Source: an uncultured Clostridiaceae bacterium
Lineage (GTDB): Bacteria; Bacillota; Clostridia; Lachnospirales; Lachnospiraceae
Reading direction: 5' to 3'
Assembly (NCBI GenBank): GCA_949841235.1
Contig: CATKZA010000069.1
Coordinates: 1-7,865 of the forward strand
DNA length: 7,865 nt
Shown: positions 1 through 7,157 of the stretch, in pieces
How the letters are laid out: the number at the start of each line of letters is the position of its first letter
How positions within the stretch are numbered: the first letter of the stretch is position 1
The notes under the pieces: model-generated
Databases searched by the model: none
Told to the model about the DNA's origin: nothing
What the model saw: only the letters and a program-made list of their open reading frames with translations
Made by a program: the position numbers and the translations under genes

Positions 1-1427
1 CGACGGAGGCACCGACAGAAGCACCAACGGAGGCACCGACAGAAGCACCAACAGAAACACCAACGGAATCAGAACCCCCGTCAGCATCCCCATCAACAAA
101 CCCAACAGCGTCGCCGTTGCCAACGGAATCAGCAAACCCGTCAGTATCACCATCAACAGAGCCGACAGCGGCACCAACGCTGACACCAACACCAACGGAA
201 TCAGAACCCCCGTCAACATCCCCATCAACAAACCCAACAGCGTCGCCATCGTTAGAACCGGTATCAGAGCCGACTTTTATAATTATTGTGAGGAAATTAG
301 AAAATGGCGAATGTGTAGACATTGTTGATGCAAGAGTTGAGGTATGGAAGATAGAAGGAGAAGATAAAAAAACTATTGACGTAACGACTAATGAAAATGA
401 ATTAAGATATGAAGTAAAAGATTTAAAAGAGGGAAATTATGAATATTTAGTAACAAAGGAAGGGTATGAGGATCCAGAGGGAAAGGGAAAAGGAACATTT
501 ACAGTGAATCAGGGCAAGATAGAACCTTCTTCACAGGTTTTTGTGAATTTAGTAAAATCCCCCACTCCCTCCCCCACTCCCGACCCCGTCCTCACCCTCC
601 GCACCCCCGCCCCCCAGCTCCAGAAAAAGGGCACAAGCGTATCCATCAAAATTACGGCATCCATATCCAACGCTGCGGAGAGCGATTTCCGCATCAGCTA
701 TACATGGAAATGGAATGGGAAGAAGGAGCAGTCAAACAAGGACGCGATCAGCAAGCCAGTGACCAAGCTTGGGAAGAACACCTGGCAGTGCGAGGTGACG
801 GCTTTAGGAAATGATGGAAAGAAATTGACGGAAAAGGTGGAGGGCGTTGTCATTGGCTATCAATCCTCCGGCTTTGAAATGACGCTTATGAAAAAACACA
901 GCAAGAAGGAGTTGGTTGACGATGTATTTGGCAAGTCATCGGGCATCACCGTCAATAAGATCAAGAAAAGCGGCAGTTATTTGGAGGTAAAGAACAATAG
1001 TCTTCGTGCAAACAAATTTAAGAAAAAATTGTCTGTGCCATTGGAGGATATTCGGTATGACAAAGTTGCTCTTCCCGATATTTCCATTCAGGTGGCGATG
1101 CATCTGCCCTTGAACGTGAAGTTCACGAAGAAAAATGGTGGCAGAAAGATTGTTTGCGCTTTTTCTAAGGATTTAAAAAAGATTGCGAAGAATAAGAAGA
1201 AATATGGGATAAAGAATATCAAGCTCAAGGTATGGTATTCAAAGAATGGAAAGAAGTTTATTCCCATAAAGAAAGCGGCGGAGAAATTTATCCAGCCCAC
1301 TGTTGCGCAGAAAGAATGCTATATGTCGAATAGCAAAAGAGTGAAAATCAAGAAATTCAAGGTGCAGATTACCTGCAAGGCGGCGGGTGGCACGGTGAAA
1401 GACCAGATGAAGGTTACATATAAATAG
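1..1427 (+). CDS. Surface or secreted multi-domain protein with Pro/Thr-rich stalk (5' end outside window)
   Basis: The reading frame is open from position 3 with no stop, so the gene starts upstream. The TTG at 117 lies inside the repeat stalk and is not a credible start. Visible order: TEAP repeats and three longer PTES-type Pro/Ser/Thr units (about 3-270); a beta-rich module of about 95 residues (about 270-555) resembling Cna-B/transthyretin-like folds, with a GNYEYLVTKEGY-type segment; a second linker rich in PTPSPTP; an Ig-like segment (about 610-860) with a YTWKW tryptophan strand and a WQCEV Trp-Cys strand; then a Lys-rich C-terminal domain of about 180 residues that I do not recognise. 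No LPXTG sorting signal or C-terminal membrane span is visible, so any anchor must be in the missing N-terminal part. That part could be a kinase plus membrane span as in the neighbours, but this cannot be seen. It ends 21 bases before the next gene, so the two are probably co-transcribed. Confidence 0.8.
   Translation, partial: TEAPTEAPTEAPTEAPTETPTESEPPSASPSTNPTASPLPTESANPSVSPSTEPTAAPTLTPTPTESEPPSTSPSTNPTASPSLEPVSEPTFIIIVRKLENGECVDIVDARVEVWKIEGEDKKTIDVTTNENELRYEVKDLKEGNYEYLVTKEGYEDPEGKGKGTFTVNQGKIEPSSQVFVNLVKSPTPSPTPDPVLTLRTPAPQLQKKGTSVSIKITASISNAAESDFRISYTWKWNGKKEQSNKDAISKPVTKLGKNTWQCEVTALGNDGKKLTEKVEGVVIGYQSSGFEMTLMKKHSKKELVDDVFGKSSGITVNKIKKSGSYLEVKNNSLRANKFKKKLSVPLEDIRYDKVALPDISIQVAMHLPLNVKFTKKNGGRKIVCAFSKDLKKIAKNKKKYGIKNIKLKVWYSKNGKKFIPIKKAAEKFIQPTVAQKECYMSNSKRVKIKKFKVQITCKAAGGTVKDQMKVTYK
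3..62 (+). repeat. 24-bp in-frame tandem repeat (TEAPTEAP) running off the window edge
   Basis: Positions 3-26 and 27-50 are identical 24-base units, each coding two Thr-Glu-Ala-Pro tetrapeptides, and 51-62 is a diverged half unit. The array continues past the left edge, so the copy number is unknown. It is translated as part of the stalk of the first gene. Perfect identity of adjacent units suggests recent expansion by slippage. Confidence 0.85.
56..247 (+). repeat. Long coding repeat in the Pro/Ser/Thr stalk (60-bp near-identical copies)
   Basis: Positions 56-115 and 188-247 match over 60 bases with a single difference (G at 75 in the first copy, A in the second). A more diverged copy starts at about 121. 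In protein these are PTES-EPPS-SPSTNPTASP style units of 20 to 24 residues. They are in frame with the shorter TEAP repeats and form an extended spacer. Confidence 0.8.
559..615 (-). other. C-rich tract; G-quadruplex-type motif on the minus strand
   Basis: The plus strand has eight runs of three to six C (559-563, 567-569, 571-575, 579-581, 584-587, 595-597, 604-608, 610-615), separated by loops of 1 to 7 bases. Read on the minus strand, which is the transcription template, this fits the usual four-run G-quadruplex rule with several alternatives. It encodes the second proline-rich linker of the first gene. Folding is a prediction from the pattern only. Confidence 0.6.
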
Positions 1428-1448
1428 AAGAAAGGGATAGGTGACAGT

Positions 1449-3638
1449 ATGAAATATTGCATGGGATGCATGATGGAGATGGAGGATCATCTCCAGGTAT
1501 GCCCGCATTGTGGCTACGATGAGGCAAGTGCTGTGCAGGAATCCTACTATCTGAAGCCGGGGACGGTGATTGGCGGAAAGTACATTGTTGGAAGGGCATT
1601 AAAGTATGGCGGATATACCGTAAAGTATATTGGCTTAGATGCGGAGAAGGATCGCAGAGTCATCATTGGGGAATATTTGCCCAATGACTTTTCTACCCGC
1701 TCCCAGGGGGAGAGCATGGTTACCATCTATTCCGGCGATGCACTGGACCAGTTTCAGCAGGGACTTATGACATATCTAAATGAGGGAAACCGAATCCAGC
1801 AGCTGGGGGACATGCCTGGAATTGCCAGAGTGTACGACTGCATTGCGGAAAATGATACGGGCTATGTGATTTCGGAATATCTGGAGGGAAAGACCTTGAA
1901 GGAGATACTGGATGAAAAGACGGTATTCAAGCCCGAGGAGGCCGTTTCCCTGATTTGCAATATTTTACAGGGGCTGTCCAGATTGCATCCTCAGGATATC
2001 ATTCATTGTGACATTGCGCCGGAGACGATCATGTTAACCGCAGATCGCAAGGTGAAATTATTGGATTTTGGTGCGACCAGATATGTGACTACGGCCAATT
2101 CCAAGAGCCTTGCCATTATCTTGAAGCAGGGCTATGCGCCGGAGGAGCAGTACCGCAGCCAGGGGCAGAGGGGACCTTGGACGGACGTGTACGCCCTGGG
2201 GGCGGTCATGTACCGTATGATTACGGGCAAGGTACCTACGGAATCCGTGGAGAGGGCATTCGAGGATGATTTGCAGGAACCCTCCAAGCTGGGGATTGCC
2301 ATAAATTCCTCTGTGGAAAATGCACTGATGAATGCGATGAATGTCTATCAGAAGGACAGAACGCCATCCGCAGAGGCATTTTATCGGGAACTGACCTCAG
2401 GCAATACTCAGAGAATCAAGGTAAAGCAGAGGAAGAGGGAGACAGGAAAACTGCCAGTCTGGGCAAAGGGACTGGTAGCGGTAGCCGTGTGCGGGCTGAT
2501 TGCCGGGGGAGTGGTTTTAGTACGCCAGGGAATGGAAAATCATGAAAAGAAGATGGTGGGCCAGGAAGAGAGCAAATTCTCTCAGAATATCAACCAGACC
2601 TACGATACTTTTCAGAAAAAGTGGAAGGGCTATGGCTTTGATATCGAGCATGTGGAAAAGGAATACTGCTATGATAATACGGTGGGCGATCAGGATATGG
2701 TCATGGAATTCGAGGATTGCACCAAGGACAAATCGCTGACAGAGGGGGTTTCTGTGCCGAAGCGGGAGCCAGAGCCGGAGAAGAAGGGACAGAAGATTGC
2801 GAAAATCGTCATTGCCAGCAGGCATAGAGTGACATTTCAGAAGAAATGGATGAAGAACTGCTCCAAAATAACGGAGGGTGAGCAGAGATATGAGAGCAGA
2901 TATTACCCTCAGGATGGAAATTATCAGGCGAGGTCGTATAGCAAGCCATATGGAATGATTGAGAAGATAGAATACGATGGTGAAAATTATTCTCCAGAAG
3001 ATATTCAGAAGAAGAATCCTTTGGATGTGAGCAAACTCTATGTGACGGTTTTTCAAGGGGCTTATTATTCCTGGCCCAAAGATCCAACTCGCAACGAGGA
3101 TTATTATAAGGGAAAATTGGTGCAAAACATACTGTTTAACTATAAAAAAGGAGATGGGAAGGGTGACGGGGACAAGAATAAAAGAGCATTAAAGCCTGAT
3201 TATTACCGGGAAAACTATCTCAGTTTCAGAAAAGGCGATCAGGAGGGCACGATTGTGGAGGTGCTTTCCAATTCTTTGAAAAATGGAGAAAAGTATTCGC
3301 AGAAGGAAGATGGAGGAGAACTGTTTTCTGTCGTGGGAACAAAATTGACACTGGGAAGGGTCAAGGTATCCGAATTGGATGCCGCATGCAAAAAGTGCCA
3401 TATTATCCTGAAAAAGAATGGGTATGGGGACAATGCTACGGTGATGAAGGTGGATGCTAATCTATGCAGATATGGAAAAACGCTGCAAATCACATCCGCA
3501 GTCCTGCCGGCAACGCCCACACCGAGAGTAACGCCGGTACCCGAGCAAAATAATACCTATACCCGGCCGCCAGTTCAAAAACCCCCGACGCAGCCGAAGA
3601 AACCAGAGAAACCGAAAGCAGATCCTCACGCTATGTAG
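1449..3638 (+). CDS. Membrane-anchored zinc-ribbon Ser/Thr kinase-like protein, predicted pseudokinase
   Basis: 729 residues. A zinc ribbon (C4, C7, C18, C21) precedes a bacterial Hanks-type kinase fold (about 37-317). One membrane span (about 341-358) leads to a large outer domain (about 375-685) and a Pro-rich tail. The catalytic site is degraded: the glycine loop reads KYGGYT instead of GSGGFG; the VAIK lysine is Gly (VIIG, G74); HRD is HCD (C187); and the metal-binding Asn of the catalytic loop is Thr (T193). The alpha-C Glu (E112), catalytic Asp (D188), DFG (206-208), GYAPEEQY and helix-F Asp (D246) remain. The frame is intact across all 729 codons, so it is not a decaying pseudogene. 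The outer domain is unfamiliar; it has six cysteines (407, 424, 471, 647, 650, 673) and FQKKW twice (388-392, 463-467). The start is supported by AGGTG at 1439-1443. A regulator or scaffold for neighbouring kinases is inferred, not shown. Confidence 0.88.
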   Translation: MKYCMGCMMEMEDHLQVCPHCGYDEASAVQESYYLKPGTVIGGKYIVGRALKYGGYTVKYIGLDAEKDRRVIIGEYLPNDFSTRSQGESMVTIYSGDALDQFQQGLMTYLNEGNRIQQLGDMPGIARVYDCIAENDTGYVISEYLEGKTLKEILDEKTVFKPEEAVSLICNILQGLSRLHPQDIIHCDIAPETIMLTADRKVKLLDFGATRYVTTANSKSLAIILKQGYAPEEQYRSQGQRGPWTDVYALGAVMYRMITGKVPTESVERAFEDDLQEPSKLGIAINSSVENALMNAMNVYQKDRTPSAEAFYRELTSGNTQRIKVKQRKRETGKLPVWAKGLVAVAVCGLIAGGVVLVRQGMENHEKKMVGQEESKFSQNINQTYDTFQKKWKGYGFDIEHVEKEYCYDNTVGDQDMVMEFEDCTKDKSLTEGVSVPKREPEPEKKGQKIAKIVIASRHRVTFQKKWMKNCSKITEGEQRYESRYYPQDGNYQARSYSKPYGMIEKIEYDGENYSPEDIQKKNPLDVSKLYVTVFQGAYYSWPKDPTRNEDYYKGKLVQNILFNYKKGDGKGDGDKNKRALKPDYYRENYLSFRKGDQEGTIVEVLSNSLKNGEKYSQKEDGGELFSVVGTKLTLGRVKVSELDAACKKCHIILKKNGYGDNATVMKVDANLCRYGKTLQITSAVLPATPTPRVTPVPEQNNTYTRPPVQKPPTQPKKPEKPKADPHAM

Positions 3639-3686
3639 ATTGCTATCATGTAGCGGTTCTGACCTAAGGCGAGGTGATTAAATGAC

Positions 3687-3694
3687 AAAGGAGG
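3687..3694 (+). promoter_or_regulatory. Ribosome binding site deciding the start of the PASTA kinase
   Basis: AAAGGAGG lies 8 bases before the ATG at 3703, which is an ideal match and spacing. An in-frame ATG at 3682 also exists, preceded by GAGGTG at 3671-3676. Starting at 3703 puts the first zinc-ribbon Cys at residue 4, exactly as in the upstream paralogue, so 3703 is preferred. Confidence 0.7.
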
Positions 3695-3702
3695 CAATCA
3701 AT

Positions 3703-5712
3703 ATGGAACGTTGTTACAGTTGCATGAAGCCCATTCCTGACAAGGCAATGCAGATCTGCCCCCACTGCGGGGAGCCTCTCAATATACCCTGCGACACGGA
3801 GACATTCCTAGTGCCGGGCAGCGTGCTGCAGGGGAAATTTCTCGTGGGGAAGGTGCTTGGCTCCGGGGGATTCGGCAACACCTACATCGGATGGAATCAG
3901 GTATTGCAATGTCGGGTGGCCATTAAGGAATACTTTCCCAAGCATTTATCCACCAGGGAGAGGATGCGGGGGGAGGTGTCGGTGTCTGACAGGGTGAGCC
4001 AGCAGCGGTTCCGTGCCGGATTGTTTCAATTTCTGGAGGAGGCTCGGAGTATTGCCACGCTCCAGGACGTGAAGGGGATTGTCCAGGTATATAATTTCTT
4101 CGAGGAAAACGGCACCGGCTATATCATTATGGAATATCTGGATGGGACGGATGTGAAAACCATTATGGAAGAGCGGGGAGGCAGGCTGGATTATGAGTGG
4201 AGCCGCCGGGTCATGCTCACGGTGCTGTATACATTGCGGGAAATACATAGGCGAGGCATCCTGCATCGGGATATCGCCCCGGACAATATATTTGTCACGA
4301 GAGACGGATTCGTCAAGCTCATTGATTTTGGTGCGGCAAAGCATGCCACTGCGCTGGCCAATATGCATCAGGATATCGTATTAAAAGCGGGGTATGCGCC
4401 CATAGAGCAATACGGCAGAGAAGCGAAGCAGGGTCCATACACGGATCTATATGCGGTGGCGGCCATGTTCTATCGAATGCTTACAGGCGTAAAGCCTCAG
4501 CCGGCCAATGAGAGGATGAGCGAAGACAAATTGCCTTCTTTGTCGGATTTGGGGATACATATTCCGGAACAGGCAGAGATGGGCATTATGGTATGCCTGA
4601 ATGTGATGCCCCAATACCGCCTGCAGAATGCCCAAGATTTCATGGAGGTTTTGGATGGAAGGAATTTCGTCCCTGTATATGAGCCTGATTGGATTTTGCC
4701 GGAAGCGGAGGAAAAAGACGGATTCATGAAGAAGCTGCAACGCCTTCCCCTGTGGAAAAAGGCCGTGCTGGCATGCGGGACTACTGCTGCAGCTATTCTG
4801 GTGGCGGTGGGATGCGTGGCGGCGATTGCCCCATTTCAGAGAAAGAGCCGGGAGACGGTATCCATCAGTGAGGAGGTTTTGCCTCAGTGCGAGGGCAAGT
4901 CCTTGGATAGCGCGCAAAAGGGTTTGGAGAAATATGGCATTCAGACAGATATATCGTATATTTATAATCCCGATAATGCGGCAAATACAGTGATTGCCAT
5001 GGAGCCGTCTGCGGGGACGGACGTGGATTCCGTGGATCGCCTGCATTTGAAGGTGGAGAGCGGTACCATGCTTACGATGGAGAATTTCAAGGGCAAAAAT
5101 GCAAAGGAAGTCCGCACTGCTCTTAAACGAATCTGTAAAAATAAATATCAGGGGAAAATGTGTATTTATAACTATACAAAGAGTACGGAAAAGGACAAGT
5201 GCTATACCCAGAGCAGTTCAGGTAATATGGCGGTAAAGGATTTGGCGAGATTTACCGTGCAGATTTCCTGGGGACAGGAAAAGGATTATCAGGTATATAT
5301 GCCGGACTTGGGAGGGCTTACTCTGGAACAGGCGAGAAAGAAGTTGAAGAATCAAGGGCTTTCCATGGCAGTTGGGGTATCCCGGAAAATAGAGGATGAT
5401 GCGCCGGAGGGAACCATTATCAGCCAGGAGATTCCCGAAGGGGAAAAATTCAATAGAAACAGAGCGGATACCGCCAATTATAATGTGCCGGAGAGGGTGG
5501 GAGTGGTAGTGAGCATGGGGATTTTGCCAATTTCCACCCCTGAGGCCACGCCAATGCCTAAAAGAACACCTAGGCCCAAAAAGCCATCGGAGTCAAAGTC
5601 GAAAAAGTCATCGAAGTTGAAGTCGAAAAAGACTGCAAAGCCGAAGCCAAAAAAGACCCCGAAGCCAAAACGTCCCGGTTATGATGATAATGTAATTTCA
5701 TTTATTGATTAA
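3703..5712 (+). CDS. Zinc-ribbon transmembrane Ser/Thr protein kinase with PASTA-like repeats (PrkC/PknB-like)
   Basis: 669 residues from ATG 3703 (676 if 3682 is used). An N-terminal zinc ribbon (C4, C7, C19, C22) is followed by a kinase domain at about 37-320. Its catalytic residues are present: glycine loop G53-S-G-G-F-G58, K75 in VAIK, alpha-C E113, H188-R-D190, N195 and DFG 208-210. The catalytic-loop Lys of typical Ser/Thr kinases is Ala (HRDIAPDN). One membrane span (about 354-376) leads to three PASTA-like segments (about 388-454, 455-524, 528-606); the third is the clearest, with the pattern MPDLGGLTLEQARKKLKNQG. The basic tail (about 612-669) has an 8-residue Lys repeat. PASTA kinases of the PrkC/PknB family sense peptidoglycan fragments or lipid II and phosphorylate growth and division proteins. 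The zinc ribbon is not part of standard PrkC. It is probably the main active kinase acting beside the pseudokinase upstream. Confidence 0.92.
   Translation: MERCYSCMKPIPDKAMQICPHCGEPLNIPCDTETFLVPGSVLQGKFLVGKVLGSGGFGNTYIGWNQVLQCRVAIKEYFPKHLSTRERMRGEVSVSDRVSQQRFRAGLFQFLEEARSIATLQDVKGIVQVYNFFEENGTGYIIMEYLDGTDVKTIMEERGGRLDYEWSRRVMLTVLYTLREIHRRGILHRDIAPDNIFVTRDGFVKLIDFGAAKHATALANMHQDIVLKAGYAPIEQYGREAKQGPYTDLYAVAAMFYRMLTGVKPQPANERMSEDKLPSLSDLGIHIPEQAEMGIMVCLNVMPQYRLQNAQDFMEVLDGRNFVPVYEPDWILPEAEEKDGFMKKLQRLPLWKKAVLACGTTAAAILVAVGCVAAIAPFQRKSRETVSISEEVLPQCEGKSLDSAQKGLEKYGIQTDISYIYNPDNAANTVIAMEPSAGTDVDSVDRLHLKVESGTMLTMENFKGKNAKEVRTALKRICKNKYQGKMCIYNYTKSTEKDKCYTQSSSGNMAVKDLARFTVQISWGQEKDYQVYMPDLGGLTLEQARKKLKNQGLSMAVGVSRKIEDDAPEGTIISQEIPEGEKFNRNRADTANYNVPERVGVVVSMGILPISTPEATPMPKRTPRPKKPSESKSKKSSKLKSKKTAKPKPKKTPKPKRPGYDDNVISFID
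5596..5667 (+). repeat. Three 24-bp units coding a Lys-rich octapeptide repeat
   Basis: Units 5596-5619, 5620-5643 and 5644-5667 encode KSKKSSKL, KSKKTAKP and KPKKTPKP, at residues 632-655 of the PASTA kinase. The tail is on the outer side of the membrane if the single-span topology is right, so this strongly positive segment could contact anionic wall polymers (inference). Confidence 0.75.
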
Positions 5713-5816
5713 TGAGCATGGGGAAGAGTTCATGTTTTGATGCGTTATTTTTCAGCATGAATATATCAAGGACTTAATATTCGTTGTATTAGTCGCATGA
5801 TAGAAGGAAAGTTGCC
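5713..5816 (+). other. A/T-rich intergenic stretch; weak promoter candidate only
   Basis: This is the main part of the largest gap in the window. TTGATG (5737-5742) and TATATC (5762-5767) are spaced 19 bases apart, and TAATAT sits at 5775-5780; each is a partial match to sigma-A elements. No strong terminator hairpin with a T run is seen. An internal promoter for genes 4 and 5 is possible but unproven. Confidence 0.2.
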
Positions 5817-5891
5817 ATGAGGCCAATAGATAAAATAACGGATGATATATTAGACGAACATAAGGAGAACAGGCAATGGGAAAGAAATTAG
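5817..5891 (+). CDS. Possible 24-residue leader peptide overlapping the next kinase start
   Basis: ATG 5817 to TAG 5889-5891 encodes a charged peptide beginning MRPIDKITDDILDEHK. An AAGGAAA ribosome site (5804-5810) lies 6 bases upstream. The ORF passes through the ribosome site (5862-5868) and ATG (5876) of the following kinase and ends 11 bases after that ATG. This layout would allow translational coupling. No homologue is recognised, and an ORF this short could arise by chance. Confidence 0.3.
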   Translation: MRPIDKITDDILDEHKENRQWERN

Positions 5892-7126
5892 TAGATCCGA
5901 ACAGGCTCTGCATGGGATGCATGGAAATCATGGAGCATCCCCAGCGTCCCTGCCCCAAATGCGGATTTTTCAGGCAGAAGTACAGGCAGCCGGAAAACAG
6001 CATGCCTCTCTATGAGATTATTGATGGGAGGTACATCATGGGGAAGGTCATTGGAATGGGGGGATTTGGCATTACTTATATCGGATGGGACATTTTTCAA
6101 AGCAAGCGAGTGTGCATTAAGGAGTATTTTCCCCATGGCGTGGCAGAGCGGCACACGGAGGAGTATGCCTCCTCCCAGAACTATACCTACAGCGTCAATG
6201 TATTTACCCAGAATACGGAACAGGCAAAGCATGCCTATATCGGAGGCTTGCAATCCTACATCAAGGAGGCGGAAAATCTCTCCAAGTTCTATCTGATGCC
6301 GGGCATCGTATCAGTGAGGGATTTCTTTTATGGAAACCATACTGCTTACATCGTGATGGAATACATAGAGGGCATCAATCTGAAACAGCTGGCCAAGGCA
6401 TGTGGTGGCATTTTGGCACCAGGCAATCTTTTTCAGATGCTGCGGGATGTGATGCGGGCATTGCATGCAGTTCACCGGGAGGGAGTGATACACAGGGATA
6501 TCAGCCCGGAAAATATTATGGTAAATCGGAAGTATCAGGCAAAGGTCATTGATTTTGGAGCTGCCAGCAGCTATCAGGACGTTCGAAATCGATCGGTGCT
6601 TTTAAAGCATGGCTATGCACCGTTGGAACAGTATGATAGAAATGGCAATCAGGGATCATGGACGGATGTCTACAGTTTGTGTGCCACTATCTATTATCTC
6701 CTTAGCGGCGTAAAAGTGCAGAGAGCGAAGGAGAGGGAAAAGGAAGATTTGGTGAAGCCATTGAGAGGGTTGGGGGTGGCTGTCACAGAGGAGCAGGACG
6801 CTATCCTGATGAAGGGGCTGGCGATTCAGATAGAAGGTCGCTGCCAAACCATGGCGGAGTTGTACGCCGGGCTTTATCAGGAGGAAATGATGGGAGGAGC
6901 ATCTGGGGAGACAGATACTGGCCGCTCTGGAAGGATGACGGTAAAGGGGTATCCAAATGTGACAAGCGGTCAGGAAGAGGTGGCAATGAATCAGGCAAAC
7001 ATGGCAAGCGGTTCAGAAGAGGTGGCGAGGAGTCAGGAAAATATGGCAGACAGTCGAGGCGATGCGGCAAAAAGTCGGGATGACGTGGTTCGGGAGTATT
7101 TGAAAAGCCAGAAGGAAAAGCAGTAG
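5876..7126 (+). CDS. Soluble zinc-ribbon Ser/Thr protein kinase with repeat tail
   Basis: 416 residues; the start is supported by AAGGAGA at 5862-5868, 7 bases before the ATG. The zinc ribbon has C12, C15, C26 and C29. The kinase domain (about 45-335) has an intact glycine loop G60-M-G-G-F-G65, K82 in the VCIK motif, alpha-C E131, H206-R-D208, N213 and DFG 226-228. The catalytic-loop Lys position is Ser (HRDISPEN), similar to the Ala in the PASTA paralogue. There is no hydrophobic span anywhere, so the enzyme should be cytosolic, unlike the two kinase-fold genes before it. The region after 340 is polar and low in complexity, with three 14-residue repeats (364-405), then a short charged end. 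It may be a downstream or partner kinase for the membrane receptors (inference). It is 31 bases from the next kinase and probably co-transcribed with it. Confidence 0.9.
   Translation: MGKKLVDPNRLCMGCMEIMEHPQRPCPKCGFFRQKYRQPENSMPLYEIIDGRYIMGKVIGMGGFGITYIGWDIFQSKRVCIKEYFPHGVAERHTEEYASSQNYTYSVNVFTQNTEQAKHAYIGGLQSYIKEAENLSKFYLMPGIVSVRDFFYGNHTAYIVMEYIEGINLKQLAKACGGILAPGNLFQMLRDVMRALHAVHREGVIHRDISPENIMVNRKYQAKVIDFGAASSYQDVRNRSVLLKHGYAPLEQYDRNGNQGSWTDVYSLCATIYYLLSGVKVQRAKEREKEDLVKPLRGLGVAVTEEQDAILMKGLAIQIEGRCQTMAELYAGLYQEEMMGGASGETDTGRSGRMTVKGYPNVTSGQEEVAMNQANMASGSEEVARSQENMADSRGDAAKSRDDVVREYLKSQKEKQ
6965..7090 (+). repeat. Three 42-bp units coding a 14-residue repeat tail
   Basis: Units 6965-7006, 7007-7048 and 7049-7090 encode SGQEEVAMNQANMA, SGSEEVARSQENMA and DSRGDAAKSRDDVV at the C-terminus of the soluble kinase. 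The first two are close and the third is diverged. The period and E/Q/A/R content suggest a helical or disordered tail rich in Ser, possibly a docking or autophosphorylation region (inference). Confidence 0.8.
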
Positions 7127-7157
7127 GGTGTGCGGACGATGATGAAAGAGGTGGGAT

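Noticed and set aside
1..250. CRISPR-like or non-coding satellite repeat
   Set aside because: All repeat units are multiples of three and translate as one continuous Pro/Thr-rich frame, with no unique spacers between conserved palindromic repeats.
117..1427. TTG at 117 as the start of the first gene
   Set aside because: The same frame is open to position 3 and encodes continuous Pro/Thr repeats on both sides of the TTG; no ribosome site precedes it.
2517..3125. Minus-strand ORF of about 200 codons
   Set aside because: It lies wholly inside the pseudokinase gene, has no ribosome site or recognisable domain, and reads as a shadow of the plus-strand coding frame.
3682..3702. ATG at 3682 as the start of the PASTA kinase
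   Set aside because: It has a fair ribosome site (GAGGTG), but ATG 3703 has a better one and gives the same distance to the zinc ribbon as the upstream paralogue. Both remain possible.
4447..5046. Minus-strand ORF of about 200 codons
   Set aside because: It is antisense to well-defined kinase and membrane-span coding sequence, with His/Arg/Ile-rich shadow composition and no domain.
5729..5761. Inverted repeat TTCATG / CATGAA as a terminator
   Set aside because: The stem is only 6 bp with a 21-base loop, and the T run falls inside the loop rather than after the stem.
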